From assembly GCA_977006965.1 (NCBI GenBank), contig OZ345360.1, positions 1,488,001 to 1,552,000 on the forward strand: DNA of 64,000 bases. The letters run 5' to 3'. Position 1 is the stretch's first letter; the number at the start of each line of letters is the position of its first letter. This DNA is from Phymatolithon calcareum (taxonomy: Eukaryota; Rhodophyta; Florideophyceae; Hapalidiales). Below are positions 1 through 9,741 of the stretch, in pieces. Position numbers and translations under genes: made by a program. A model generated the notes under the pieces. That model was not told the origin of the DNA. It made no database searches and saw only the letters and a list, made by a program, of their open reading frames with translations.

Positions 1-1
1 G

Positions 2-109
2 CCATCAGTTACTACATCGTTGGCGTCAATCATGGTTGACTTCTTCGCGCTGCTCATCGCGGCGGGGACTGTCGGCTGCACGGTGCGCGGCGACGCGGCA
101 GCGGAATAA
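2..109 (+). CDS. C-terminal end of an unidentified protein (partial, runs off the left edge)
   Basis: A frame is open from base 2 to a TAA at 107-109 and gives 35 residues. It includes a hydrophobic stretch (MVDFFALLIAAGTVGC) followed by a polar, alanine-rich end. The third codon positions are strongly G/C, like the confident genes at 0.8-7.6 kb, which is the main reason to take it as the tail of a real gene. The hydrophobic run could be a C-terminal membrane helix. No family can be named from so little sequence, and the frame could be fortuitous. Confidence 0.35.
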   Translation, partial: PSVTTSLASIMVDFFALLIAAGTVGCTVRGDAAAE

Positions 110-829
110 TTCTCGGTGTCGATGGGTTTTCGTGTGGACTCTGCGACAACTTGGATGCCCTCCGTCGCGGCCATGTCCGGTATTGCGCAACGTCTGGGAA
201 ACGATCCAGGATTGTGCCAGGTAATCTGGCGCCGTTTTCAACAAGTGCCGTTCAGCCTGCTTGCAAACTGGATGCCGAATTTGGACAGGCGGTTCTGTAC
301 CCTCTGTGTACAGTACTTCTGGCGCTTGGGTGTACGAGGCAAGAGAGCCAGCTCCAAGGCTGGGGTGCCCTAGATGCCTGTGGTAGGGCCAACTTCGCGC
401 GAATGCTCCCGCCAAAACATGCATCCAGGTAACTCTTCCTGCCCAATTCTCTTATGCCACGTCAGCCACCTGGACCCAACGGCGGGAAAGCAGGATCATG
501 GCTTACAGCTGGAAGCGGGATTCGATTTCTTGGAAAGGATCACTGATCTGTTTTGCGCAGTGATGCATTCAATAATTCACTTCGAAACAGCTAGCTAAAT
601 ATTCTATAGAATATTGAAATCTGTATAAGGATTTCGTGAGTTTTCAGTTCAAAGTTTGTAGATTTTGAGAATCCTTTCCAATATTTCCTTCCGATCCTGA
701 AAATATACAGTACAGTAGTCGTCCGAATCCCAACTCCGTGATGCATCCGAACTAGCAGATCAATGCATTGCAAGGCCTCTTCAAACAGGAAGCCCCAAGG
801 CACAGCACCCCTCACCGATTGTCGCAAAG
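110..829. other. Intergenic stretch with no supported gene
   Basis: Several overlapping short frames exist on both strands in the GC-rich first 450 bases (including a 132-codon minus-strand frame at 26-424), but none shows a recognisable motif and they contradict each other. From about 560 the DNA turns AT-rich, as expected for the 5' flank of the gene that starts at 830. Confidence 0.4.
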
Positions 830-1699
830 ATGGACACAACGGATGAAATGTCATGGGAAGACGCCTGTGCCGCATTGCGTCTCGGCGCTCGTCCGGAAGA
901 GGTAGTCACACGCGCCCGCGCCCTCTTCCGCGACCTGCCTCCATCACCGCCACCAGAAGCATCGTCACCGCCGACGCCGCCCCCGCCAGGCGTAGAAGGT
1001 CTATACCGCACGATCCCCGAAGCGGGCGACGCAACGCTGCAACTCTGCTTCCTGCGCCCCCCGCTACCGGTACTCGAGGCGGCGGAGCGCGTGCCTGCCG
1101 CACACGATGCAGCGCCGCAATTGGACTCGGAACTCACGTTTGATGTACTCGCCCTTTTCGAGCCGCGATTCATCGCTCCAGTCGATGAGAAATTGCACGG
1201 ACTCTCTGAGGAAGCGCTCGTCATGCCGCGCGAACCAGGCCCCTTCACATCGCTAATCCCCGTTGCGAAGGAGCCGGTCCTTCCGAGAGATTGCGCGCAA
1301 CTGCGGGCGCTCGGTGAGGAACTTGCTGGCGGTGGTTCTGCTTCCAAAATGCGGATGTTAAACGTTTGCGAGTGGGCTGTTGCATATCCGGCTTTTGCGC
1401 GCGCGGCAAATGGCGGGCCTGCCGAGATTGCACAAAGGGCGCTGCGTGACGTCGGCAGCGTGCAACTTGGACGGTTTGTACTGCGAAGTGTGGTTCCGAT
1501 GCTTTTGGCGGCTGGGGAGACAAAGAGTGAGGTTGACCGAGTGGTCGCGGCTGCTGCCAATGCGGCGCGTGTGGATCAGTGCTCAGTGGCTGATGTGAAG
1601 GATTTGGTTCTGCGTCTGCAAGATGGCGACAGACGAGGAAGGTCTAATGAGGCTGTGCTCAGTGTTCTTGGGCTTGCGATGGGTGTGAATGGTGAATGA
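830..1699 (+). CDS. Hypothetical protein, 289 aa, with a proline-rich linker
   Basis: An ATG-initiated intronless frame of 289 codons ends in TGA. An N-terminal acidic/helical segment (1-35) is followed by a proline-rich linker at about residues 37-55 (PPSPPPEASSPPTPPPPG), then a mostly helical, alanine- and leucine-rich body with no transmembrane segment or signal peptide that I can see. A 259-codon frame lies on the opposite strand, but the plus-strand frame has the better-placed ATG and a more protein-like composition, so I prefer it. I do not recognise the family. A regulatory or scaffold role would be a guess. It lies upstream of, and in the same direction as, the fibrillin gene. Confidence 0.65.
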   Translation: MDTTDEMSWEDACAALRLGARPEEVVTRARALFRDLPPSPPPEASSPPTPPPPGVEGLYRTIPEAGDATLQLCFLRPPLPVLEAAERVPAAHDAAPQLDSELTFDVLALFEPRFIAPVDEKLHGLSEEALVMPREPGPFTSLIPVAKEPVLPRDCAQLRALGEELAGGGSASKMRMLNVCEWAVAYPAFARAANGGPAEIAQRALRDVGSVQLGRFVLRSVVPMLLAAGETKSEVDRVVAAAANAARVDQCSVADVKDLVLRLQDGDRRGRSNEAVLSVLGLAMGVNGE

Positions 1700-2139
1700 A
1701 TCATGTGGGAAGCGGAGAATTTGACAGATGAGCGGCTGGCGCATAGGCTTTCGAGTCATGACGATCCTCCTTTCTGTGGTTTTCGGGTATGCTATGCCCC
1801 ATCAGAATAGGCCTAGAATTCATTTCCTTGACTCCGACTGTGCACGGGAAGACTCCGTGTTGCTACCGCTCCTGTAGCCAGAGGTGATTCCCCTCTTGTG
1901 TCTCTGAAACTGCAAAAACCGGTGCGAGGAGAGCATCAGATGCTGCGTCTTGATGTTAGAAGGCAGTGTAGTGTGCCTGTTCATTAACACTGTCTTCTTT
2001 TTGTGAGACAAGTCGCGAACATGAGCTACAGAGCAGAGTTCGTCGTAGGTCTTGGCGTTTCGCCAGTAAAGAACGTATATAGTGGACCTACCTGTGCCCT
2101 CAACTACAATCTGAAACTAAGGTAATGAGGTACTACTAT
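1700..2139. other. Intergenic stretch, nothing recognised
   Basis: AT-rich 3' flank of the 289-aa gene, up to the target-site duplication of the SINE-like insertion. Only short unsupported frames are present. Confidence 0.4.
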
Positions 2140-2363
2140 ATTGCCCTTCGTCTAACTCGCTAACGAAAGGATAGAATGGAAGAATAAGAAGAAGAAATGG
2201 AGATTTTTATTTAACAATTTCCAGACTTGTGTCTAGAGTGATATGCGGCTAGAAGTTGCGACCCAGTAGGATAGAATGGAAAAAACTTAGGCCCTCGAAT
2301 CGCTGCTAGCCCGATTAGGGGAAAAGGCAAAATGAATGAATGAATATCACATTGCCCTTCGTC
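2140..2363 (+). repeat. SINE-like short retroposon with 13-bp target-site duplication
   Basis: A 198-bp insert (2153-2350) lies between two exact copies of ATTGCCCTTCGTC (2140-2152 and 2351-2363). It ends in a short tetranucleotide tail (AATG repeated three times), typical of tRNA-derived SINEs. The stretch CCTCGAATCGC near 2296-2306 resembles an RNA polymerase III B box (consensus GGTTCGANNCC), though imperfectly. Related sequence occurs at about 58345-58430 in the opposite orientation (CATTCATTC run, CAGCGATTCGAGGGCC) and, more weakly, around 39940-40010. What is seen is the duplication, the tail and the second copy; a SINE identity is inference. Confidence 0.6.
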
Positions 2364-2503
2364 AAGATATACTCTTCAGCGAAGTGCAGGGTCAAGTTGA
2401 GGGGGTTCATTGGTCATAACAGATTTTTCTTATGACGAATACACGGCCGACAATTGTCCGCAACGCTGCTGTTTAGATCCTCAACCCCAATCTCCCGTTG
2501 CAA

Positions 2504-3325
2504 ATGCCATCGAAGAAGAGCATCTCTTTCCATACCAAGCACAATAACGAGCTCGTGTCACTGATGACGACAGGCTTTGCATCTGCCACTGGCCTTTCAC
2601 ATGGCGCAACCCGAACGCAATTTTCGCGCACATTCTACCCCAATCGAAAACTGGCTCCTCCACCCGCCCCACGTCGTGCGCGAGCGCATGTCGCGCATTG
2701 CTGCGCAGCCGCCGCAGAGCGTTCCACATCCGTCCCGTCAAGCGCACTGCACGACGAATTGATAGCCGCACTAGGCGGCATGAACCGAGGTCTGGAGATC
2801 GACGCGGACGCGACAGAAAGCGCGGCGGAATCGCGAGTCGAGGACGCAGTCGAGGCACTCGAAGCGTTGAACCGTTGCGCAAGTCCCAGCACGGATGAAC
2901 TTCGGTTCGGGGATTGGGAACTGGCATATACAAGTAGTCCGCTGACGCGATTCTCCGGCGGACTCACCGGTCTGCAAAAGTTTCTCCCCGGTGGCCTTGT
3001 CGGTCGCATAGCGCTCACGGCGGACGCGGACGACGCGACGTGGGAGTTTCGGGAGACGCTGTTTTTCGACGTGTTGGGGAAGGAGTTTGAGGCGGAGGCG
3101 CGTGTTGGCGGGCGGGTGCGCGCACTTAGTGATGTGCGTGAGGCATGGACGCCGGAGAAGATCAGGGTTTATTTTCTGTCGTTTTTCGCGGATACTTGGA
3201 AAACACTGCGTGCTTTTCAGGTCGTGGATGTCACTTATCTTGACGAGTATGTCAAGATATGTCGTGGGCAGACCGGGTCGACTTGTGTGTTTGTGCGACC
3301 GGAGATTGCCGATAAGATTGACTAA
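2504..3325 (+). CDS. Plastid-lipid-associated protein / fibrillin (PAP_fibrillin domain)
   Basis: The protein has 273 residues from the ATG at 2504; the frame is open a little upstream, but only through a TTG. The first 70-80 residues are rich in S, T, R and A and poor in acids, as in a plastid transit peptide. The PAP/fibrillin domain starts near residue 84 with LHDELIAALGGMNRGLEI, has the acidic helix, then the hallmark GDWELAYTSS segment (about 135-144). It ends with a beta-rich region and a C-terminal VDVTYLDEYVKICRG segment, where family members carry the conserved 'YLDe-lRI-RG'-type motif. Fibrillins are lipid-binding proteins of plastoglobules and thylakoids; the clade cannot be assigned by eye. 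The gene faces the PPR gene tail to tail with 261 bp between stops. A second ATG at 2564 is an alternative start. Confidence 0.85.
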   Translation: MPSKKSISFHTKHNNELVSLMTTGFASATGLSHGATRTQFSRTFYPNRKLAPPPAPRRARAHVAHCCAAAAERSTSVPSSALHDELIAALGGMNRGLEIDADATESAAESRVEDAVEALEALNRCASPSTDELRFGDWELAYTSSPLTRFSGGLTGLQKFLPGGLVGRIALTADADDATWEFRETLFFDVLGKEFEAEARVGGRVRALSDVREAWTPEKIRVYFLSFFADTWKTLRAFQVVDVTYLDEYVKICRGQTGSTCVFVRPEIADKID

Positions 3326-3586
3326 TGGTTCGCGTTTTTTGATTTATAGTTGTCGAATAAGAGATTCGTCGGTCCGATGGTCAGCGCCAGACTGCCGTCA
3401 TGTCGAAACTGACTCGAAAGCTGCGTCGGATCGAACTTCTTCTCGTTCTTCCCCAACGATTGTGATTTTAATAATTTTTCCCACCTCAATTATAAATACA
3501 AAATCGACACGACGCGGCGTCCCTAAACAGCAATAATTGCTGGTAATATTATTACAACATCGCATTGCCCACAAAACAGGCAAGCG

Positions 3587-5437
3587 TCACAGCACATTGA
3601 AACCGGATTCAATTTCGTTCCACCCATGGCTCTTGAAGATGTTCTCCGAGACGGACGTGATATCTTTCTCCAGTTTTGCATTCTCCAGTTCTCGCAAAAG
3701 TTGCTTCCTCCTTCCAAACATCGTCAACATTTGCCTCCGCCACCTCCTCAACGTCCTCAACTCGGTACCAGCGTCCGACCCATCCTTGAGAACTTCACAG
3801 CATCTTTTGGCCAACACCGTCCTAATCTCAGCCCTATTTCCCCACACCACATCGCGTCCCAGTTTCAACGCCGCGTTCGCCAATAGTTCGCACACATATG
3901 CGTTCGGCTTTACACCCGCCTTCTTCATTCTAGTATACGTACGCCAAGCGCCGTCCAAATCGCGTCTTCGCACCGCCGCCGAAATCAGCGGTGCATAACT
4001 CGCACAAGTGGCACTCCGACGTCCCCCTTCCTGTTCCATACCACTGAGCACCTTTGTCGCAAAATCGATATCACCGCCGCGCGCACACGCGGCAATCAGT
4101 GCATTGAGCGAAACTCTGTCCGGCGAAATTCCCATTTGCACCATACGTGCAAAAGCGTCGCGTGCGCGGACAGCCTGCCCCTGCTCCCCATAGCCCCGTA
4201 TCAGAATAGTGAATGTGACGACTGACGACGGCACTCCGTTCCGCTGCATGATTCTTGCAACGCTCTCAGCGCGTGATATGTCCATGCAGCGTACGCATCC
4301 ATCGATAAGTGCATTGTACGTCTCTTCATTCGGTGAGGGCAGTTCTCCTCGTTTGTACATTTCATACGTCGCTCCCAATGCTCGGTGCAGTGCGCCTACC
4401 CTTCCTATGCGACACAAACCGCTCACATACGCGTTATGCACCGCGATGTCGCGCCGCGCTTCCGCCGGCGCATTCGCAAAAATTTCTTCCGCTGCCGCAG
4501 TCGCTTCTGTCTCGCCGTGTCGCAGACACCCCTTAATCAGCGCCGCGTACGTCACCGACGTAGCAGGTGCACCCCGAGACGCCATATCCGCCAACAGTAC
4601 TCTTGCATCACCTATTCGACCGGCCTCCGCATGGGCCACCAGCACTGACGTTAAAGCCACAGACAATTGGTTTAACTGATCTGTCTCGCCGACATCAACG
4701 CCGTTGAGAGTATCTGGAGGAGAAATTTCATCCGCGAGTTCCCACGCACGCGTGTAATCCCCACAACGTACGCACCCAGCAATGAGCGTATTCCTCGTGA
4801 CATCATTCGGCGCAAAGCCCGCGGCAGCCATATCATCCGCGACTCGAAATGCCGCATCGACCTTTGACCGCGCAACATGACCCTTGATGAGGATGTTAAA
4901 CGTGCGTGCATTTCGCTGCACCGCATGTCGTGACACAAACATTTCCGCATCATGTAGTCTTCCCACCCTCACCAAAGCGTCAGTTGCAGAGTTGAGCAGC
5001 ACGGTATCGATCAGAATGGGCAATGTATCAATTTCCCGAACAGTTGACAGTACACCCTGCACGTCACGCGCTCGCCCCAGCGCCTTAAGCATGACGGAAT
5101 ACGAGAAAGGCCCGGGAGCAACGTCGTGCGCGCGCATTTCCTTGAATAGTTCGTGCGTCACACTAAACTGCCCGGCATCCGCCGCGAGAGACGCGGCCAT
5201 GGCGACCAACCGTTCGTCCGGTCGTGCGGCCTCGCTCTTCTTGCCGCGTGCCCACATGCCGCGTATCGCACCTGCTAACGCACTCCATTCGCCCGCAGCT
5301 GCTAGCGCGCGCAGTGCGGGCGCAGCGTTTCGGCGCAGTGCAATGTCGCCGGCGGACATACGCGGCGACACGGCCCGAGAAACGCATGTCTGCGGCGGAC
5401 GCCGCAGTGCAGGGCTCGCACAGAAGGACGCTGGCAT
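3587..5437 (-). CDS. Pentatricopeptide repeat (PPR) protein, organelle RNA-binding
   Basis: A 616-codon intronless frame starts with the ATG at 5437. The basic, serine/alanine-rich first 40 residues suit a mitochondrial or plastid targeting peptide. From about residue 76 to 515 there are roughly a dozen 35-residue P-type PPR motifs. The clearest are at 179-213 (starting TFNILIKGHVARSKVDAAFR), 296-330, 373-407 (TYNALIDGCVRCMDISRAES) and 408-442 (TFTILIRGYGEQGQAVRARD). No E, DYW or SMR extension is visible. The tail (520-616) is basic and probably coiled. PPR proteins bind organelle transcripts in a sequence-specific way and act in their processing, stability or translation; the target cannot be read from the sequence. 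It is divergent with the UGPase gene across 666 bp. Confidence 0.9.
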   Translation of the reverse strand: MPASFCASPALRRPPQTCVSRAVSPRMSAGDIALRRNAAPALRALAAAGEWSALAGAIRGMWARGKKSEAARPDERLVAMAASLAADAGQFSVTHELFKEMRAHDVAPGPFSYSVMLKALGRARDVQGVLSTVREIDTLPILIDTVLLNSATDALVRVGRLHDAEMFVSRHAVQRNARTFNILIKGHVARSKVDAAFRVADDMAAAGFAPNDVTRNTLIAGCVRCGDYTRAWELADEISPPDTLNGVDVGETDQLNQLSVALTSVLVAHAEAGRIGDARVLLADMASRGAPATSVTYAALIKGCLRHGETEATAAAEEIFANAPAEARRDIAVHNAYVSGLCRIGRVGALHRALGATYEMYKRGELPSPNEETYNALIDGCVRCMDISRAESVARIMQRNGVPSSVVTFTILIRGYGEQGQAVRARDAFARMVQMGISPDRVSLNALIAACARGGDIDFATKVLSGMEQEGGRRSATCASYAPLISAAVRRRDLDGAWRTYTRMKKAGVKPNAYVCELLANAALKLGRDVVWGNRAEIRTVLAKRCCEVLKDGSDAGTELRTLRRWRRQMLTMFGRRKQLLRELENAKLEKDITSVSENIFKSHGWNEIESGFNVL

Positions 5438-6103
5438 GCTGCGCGCGTCGCTAGTCTGTCAGTTTGTCGCGGCGCGACGACGGAGGCGACGTCATTGAGA
5501 TGCAGGAAGCGGGGCATTGGTTCCAGACCACAAGCGCCTCCATGGGCCGGACGGAAGGTCCTCTCTCCTGGAGCATCACACACGTGTGACGGGAGATCTG
5601 TAGATTCATTGAAGAGTATCATATGCTCTGCAGAGCATACCGCGGTATCATACGCGTACTCTACAGCACAAAGAATCTGATGATATACAGTAGCTTATGA
5701 TCCCATCGAGGCTGCTGCGGAATCTCGGTGGGTGTTGGTCTGGACTGTAAAGATGGTCGACAAGGCTAGCCTGATGATTGATGCAAATGAAATCGGAACG
5801 TGAAGATTCAATGGATGCAGTGGCGGTTGGTCGATCTTTAAATTTCGAAAAATTTCACAATTTCTCACTGTAACTTTTATTTGAGGCCCCGGTGCATCTG
5901 CGCGACTCGCGATGTCAGCCCCCAAGTCGCCCGTCAATTTTACAACCACGAAATCCATCCGAGCAACATTCCCGTTACCCGACGTCCGCCGACACAATTT
6001 ATTGCCCGCGCTCAACGCCCATCGATAAATTAGGCAAGAAGAGAGCTGCACGATCTTGCGAACACATCGAACAGACCAGTGCGAGAGACCGATTTCTAAC
6101 ACA
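5438..6103. promoter_or_regulatory. Shared divergent 5' region of the PPR and UGPase genes
   Basis: These 666 bp separate two oppositely transcribed genes and should contain both promoters and 5' leaders. The composition drops from GC-rich near the PPR start to AT-rich around 5600-5900. No canonical TATA box or repeat stands out, so this is a positional assignment only. Confidence 0.4.
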
Positions 6104-7612
6104 ATGATGAAGAACCCCACCACTGGCGGTGTCGCCAACTCGACCAGTCTGCAGGACTTCACAGGCGTCACTGATAAGACTGCCGTTCAGGTTGTGGAGG
6201 ATAAGCTTCGCGCCATGAATCGTACCGCGCCGGATGACATGTCCAAGATGACCGATGATGAGCTCTCCGGATTCATGGAGCTTTACGGACGTTACATGGG
6301 CGGCCGATCCACTAAGCAGGAGATCAATTGGGAGCTCATCGAGCAACCGAGCGAGAACATGTTGCAGAAATACGACTCCCTCGAGCCGGCACTAGAAGCA
6401 GAGATTGTTCCGTTGCTCAGTAAGCTTGCCGTCATGAAACTTAATGGTGGACTTGGTACCTCCATGGGTTGTAAGGGTCCCAAGAGTGTGATTGAAGTTC
6501 GTGGCGATACCACCTTTCTCGATCTTATCGTACAACAGATTGAGAATTTGAACAAGACTTTCGCAGGAGCTGATGTGTCGCTCTTGCTTATGAATTCGTT
6601 CAACACCGATACTGAGACTGCAAAGATTATCCAAAAGTATCAGAACACTATGGTTAACATCATGACCTTCCAGCAGTCGCGTTTTCCCCGTATTATTAAG
6701 GAGTCACTCGAACCGATGCCTATCACCCATGATGGATACGCTCATCAGGACTGGTATCCCCCGGGTCACGGTGATTTCTTCGCCTCCATTTACAACAGCG
6801 GTATTGTCGATACCCTTCTCGCGCAGGGCAAGGAGTATATCTTTGTGTCGAATGTCGACAATCTTGGTGCCACGGTTGATATTAACATTCTCAAGAACAT
6901 TGTCGACCGCGAGGTCGAGTACTGTATGGAGGTTACCGATAAGACGCGTGCTGATATCAAGGGTGGTACCATCATCTCGTACGGCGGCAATGTGTCTTTG
7001 CTCGAGGTCGCACAAGTGCCGTCGGCTTACATTGAAGAGTTCAAATCGGTCACCAAGTTTAAGGTGTTCAACACCAATAACATTTGGGTCTCCCTGCGTG
7101 CCATTAAGCGCGTGATGATGTCGGAGCAAATGAAACTTGACATCATCGTCAACAACAAGGAGGTGGACGGGCAGAAGGTGATTCAACTCGAAACTGCCAT
7201 CGGTGCCGCCATCAGCTACTTCCAGAATGCATGCGGTGTGAATGTGCCCCGTCGTCGTTTCCTCCCCGTCAAATCCACATCGGACCTCATGCTCATTCAG
7301 AGTAACATGTACACTCTAAAGTCTGGTGCTCTCGTTATGAACCCGAAGCGTCAGTTCGCGTCGACACCGGTCATCAAACTCGGGAAGGAGTTTAGAAAGG
7401 TGAACGATTTTCTCGAGCGTTTCGGATCCATTCCCGACGTTCTCGAACTCGACCATCTTACCGTGTCCGGTGACGTTTCTTTTGGCGCCAAGACTACCCT
7501 CAAGGGTACTGTCATCGTCGTCGCCAATCCTGGAAATACCATCATGATCCCTGCTGGATCAGTGATTGAGAATAAGGTGGTTGTGGGATCACTTCATGTC
7601 ATTCCTCATTGA
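6104..7612 (+). CDS. UGP: UTP-glucose-1-phosphate uridylyltransferase (UGPase, EC 2.7.7.9)
   Basis: The protein has 502 residues from the ATG at 6104 (an upstream in-frame TTG is ignored), the usual length of eukaryotic UGPases (about 470-510). Hallmarks: the nucleotide-binding loop LNGGLGTSMGCKGPKS at 113-128, PPGHGDFFASIYNSG at 219-233, SNVDNLGATVD at 249-259, NTNNIWVSL at 323-331, RRRFLPVKSTSDL at 383-395, and a C-terminal left-handed beta-helix from about 455 ending in SLHVIPH. The enzyme makes UDP-glucose and pyrophosphate from UTP and glucose-1-phosphate in the cytosol. In red algae UDP-glucose feeds floridean starch, floridoside and, through UDP-galactose, wall galactans (established knowledge, applicable only if the organism is a red alga). 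Intronless and apparently intact. Confidence 0.97.
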   Translation: MMKNPTTGGVANSTSLQDFTGVTDKTAVQVVEDKLRAMNRTAPDDMSKMTDDELSGFMELYGRYMGGRSTKQEINWELIEQPSENMLQKYDSLEPALEAEIVPLLSKLAVMKLNGGLGTSMGCKGPKSVIEVRGDTTFLDLIVQQIENLNKTFAGADVSLLLMNSFNTDTETAKIIQKYQNTMVNIMTFQQSRFPRIIKESLEPMPITHDGYAHQDWYPPGHGDFFASIYNSGIVDTLLAQGKEYIFVSNVDNLGATVDINILKNIVDREVEYCMEVTDKTRADIKGGTIISYGGNVSLLEVAQVPSAYIEEFKSVTKFKVFNTNNIWVSLRAIKRVMMSEQMKLDIIVNNKEVDGQKVIQLETAIGAAISYFQNACGVNVPRRRFLPVKSTSDLMLIQSNMYTLKSGALVMNPKRQFASTPVIKLGKEFRKVNDFLERFGSIPDVLELDHLTVSGDVSFGAKTTLKGTVIVVANPGNTIMIPAGSVIENKVVVGSLHVIPH

Positions 7613-7907
7613 GTGGACACCTGCGCGTTCAGTCTTATGCACTCCACTTCCCTCGCAGGCCGCTTCGGTTCTGCGCGCGTGCACCCCGTGCAACTCAAAG
7701 CTTTACTACTGCTTTGCATTGGCTTATCCTCCGTTCGCGCACAGACTGTAGCAGCTTTTGTCGCTCATCTCTTTTTCACAGAAGACCGGGTCGTTTATCC
7801 GTGCATCTCGCTCATGTTTGCCCGCACGATTTTGCCAAGTGTAGTGTAGCTTTTCGCAGATTTCTTCTATCTTTCCTTTTCATCGCTCAGCACCTGTTGT
7901 ACCCAAG

Positions 7908-7913
7908 AATAAA
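7908..7913 (+). terminator. Possible polyadenylation signal of the UGPase gene
   Basis: AATAAA lies about 296 bases after the UGPase stop, at the end of a pyrimidine-rich 3' flank. The hexamer is canonical but common by chance in AT-rich DNA. Confidence 0.25.
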
Positions 7914-8271
7914 ATCAACAAGATTTCGAACCCATTCTTTTTGTCGTCCGGTTCCCAATTTGAAAAGTTGATCCATCTTGAAACAGGAGAGATCTAATGT
8001 GTTGACGCATGGGGCGTGTACGCCTCTTCTTTGTCCGTGCCCTGTGCCACGTTGTTTCCCATGTACAAGCGTTGTCTGGTACGTTATAGTTACCTGCCGT
8101 GCATCTCATGCTCTTGTTTCTGGCGAAGATCAAAGAGACTACAACGAATCGTACAAGCTTCGCGAAACCGATCGGTTTTCTGAAAGTAGATTTCCGAATC
8201 TCTACCATGCAAACCTGAAAAATTACTAGATGCACAGGGGACATTGAGAGACAGTATAATCACGACGAACA

Positions 8272-8550
8272 ATGGGTTTACTGCCCATTTGCACGGGAGG
8301 TGTGCACGATTGGACAACCATTTCCGACTTGCTATTATGCCTGCATGAAAAACAAACCGAGCTACGCATTGTCGTCTTTCCCGACAAAATTGTCCCATTG
8401 CTACACGTGTTGGGATATCCAATACATTACGAAAAAGAGCTGAACCCCTTAGCGCAGCACGTTTGCGACATCGAATTACTCCGTACTCATGAGCGAGAAA
8501 ACATGAAACCGACTGGTATGGAAAGAAAACAAAAACGAGCAGCTATCTAG
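8272..8550 (+). CDS. Small hypothetical protein, 92 aa
   Basis: An ATG-initiated frame of 92 codons starts MGLLPICTGGVHDWTTISDL and ends with a basic tail. The middle is hydrophobic/helical with no clear membrane segment. No motif is recognised and codon use is not distinctive. A 110-codon frame overlaps on the other strand. It is listed only because it is the best frame in a long empty stretch. Confidence 0.25.
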   Translation: MGLLPICTGGVHDWTTISDLLLCLHEKQTELRIVVFPDKIVPLLHVLGYPIHYEKELNPLAQHVCDIELLRTHERENMKPTGMERKQKRAAI

Positions 8551-9704
8551 GAATCCGAGTTTGGAAATCGCATTTGTCGTCATTTTATCAAGTCATACAA
8601 CACAAAAATAATACCGCTACCATCCAGGACGACATGAGCGATCGATTCAGGGTTAAAGCGAAGGCGGAATTCCTTATTGTCCACTGTGTCACAGAACAGG
8701 GAATCAGAGGTAGATTGCAACCGTTTACGCAACCGCATCGAGAGATCCTTGTCCCTCTTATTCCCACGCTCGGGGCCTTTGGCTCGCTTTGGCCTAAGTC
8801 CTTGGAAAGTGGTACTCTAGGGTTTGATAAGGACAACATGTAGCTTAAACTGCTGAAATGCGCCGGCTGAGCCTCGCAACAGTACATGTGATTCCTCGAC
8901 GGACCCACCTTCCCGTATCCTCGATTCCGACACTGCGCTAATGCGCTCACTCTTGAACGCTCTAGAAGGTACTGTACCATATAGGAGTTCATTCGCCAAT
9001 GGATTGCAGAAACATGTGTACAGCGGACGACACGTGAAAGTCACCGTCTTTGTCGGGATGCTCCAATTCATTCGGCACGTAGAAACAGTCCTGCAGCGAG
9101 TTCAGCGTTGTCCTCCCACCTGCTGCTGAAGACGGCGTTCTGCTTCATTGTTTTCTTGCACGGTGGTCTATGCAGACTCCCCCATCCAATTGAAAACATT
9201 GCATTCATGACGACCGGGATCCCGTGATGGTAGAGCTTGCCATGGTGAACGTATCCAGGCTCGCCCTGAAATCAATACGAAGACAAAAACGATGTTCAAA
9301 ACGCTATTCCAGATCTTCTCCAACTTGTCTTCTGCATTCGATATCAACAAATACTGAGCTTAATACTGCGTTAGTTTCGAGTGGCAGTAGCTTTAGAAAA
9401 AGTTGAGTTATTCAGGAAGGATGCTTCTCGCAACGCCTGGGTTTCCGACGAGCGGAACTGCCTGCGACGAACGCCGAGATCGAGCTCCGATAGCATTGCT
9501 CGTGAGATTTTTGCTTTGTTCAAACGTCGCTAGAAATAGTTGTTCCATTGGGGGACGCCTCGTCTCCTGTGCGTTGACATCAAATTGCAACTATCAGCTT
9601 GTTGCCAAGTTTTGTTGTCATCATTGTAGCCGGTCAAGAAGAGCTACCCAGCAACGAAACGAGTATCCACAGCATGCCCAGCCCACTTTTGCGATCACTG
9701 TCGA

Positions 9705-9741
9705 GTATTTTACGTATTTTATTTAATAATACGTAAAATAC
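9705..9741. repeat. Perfect AT-rich hairpin (14-bp stem, 9-nt loop)
   Basis: GTATTTTACGTATT at 9705-9718 is exactly complementary, inverted, to AATACGTAAAATAC at 9728-9741. It could be the tip of a small foldback element or a transcription-end structure. No neighbour gene ends close by. Confidence 0.75.

Noticed and set aside
26-424. 132-codon minus-strand ORF at the left edge
   Set aside because: Histidine- and arginine-rich without motif, and it conflicts with the plausible plus-strand gene tail at 2-109.
781-1560. 259-codon ORF antisense to the 289-aa hypothetical gene
   Set aside because: Very serine/alanine/arginine-rich and low in complexity, as expected from the complement of a GC3-rich gene; the plus-strand frame has the better ATG and composition.
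2498-2503. Fibrillin start at the upstream TTG
   Set aside because: Non-ATG start in a eukaryote with a good ATG six bases later; likewise the TTG at 6056 for UGPase and the GTG at 28042 for the BCS1-like gene.
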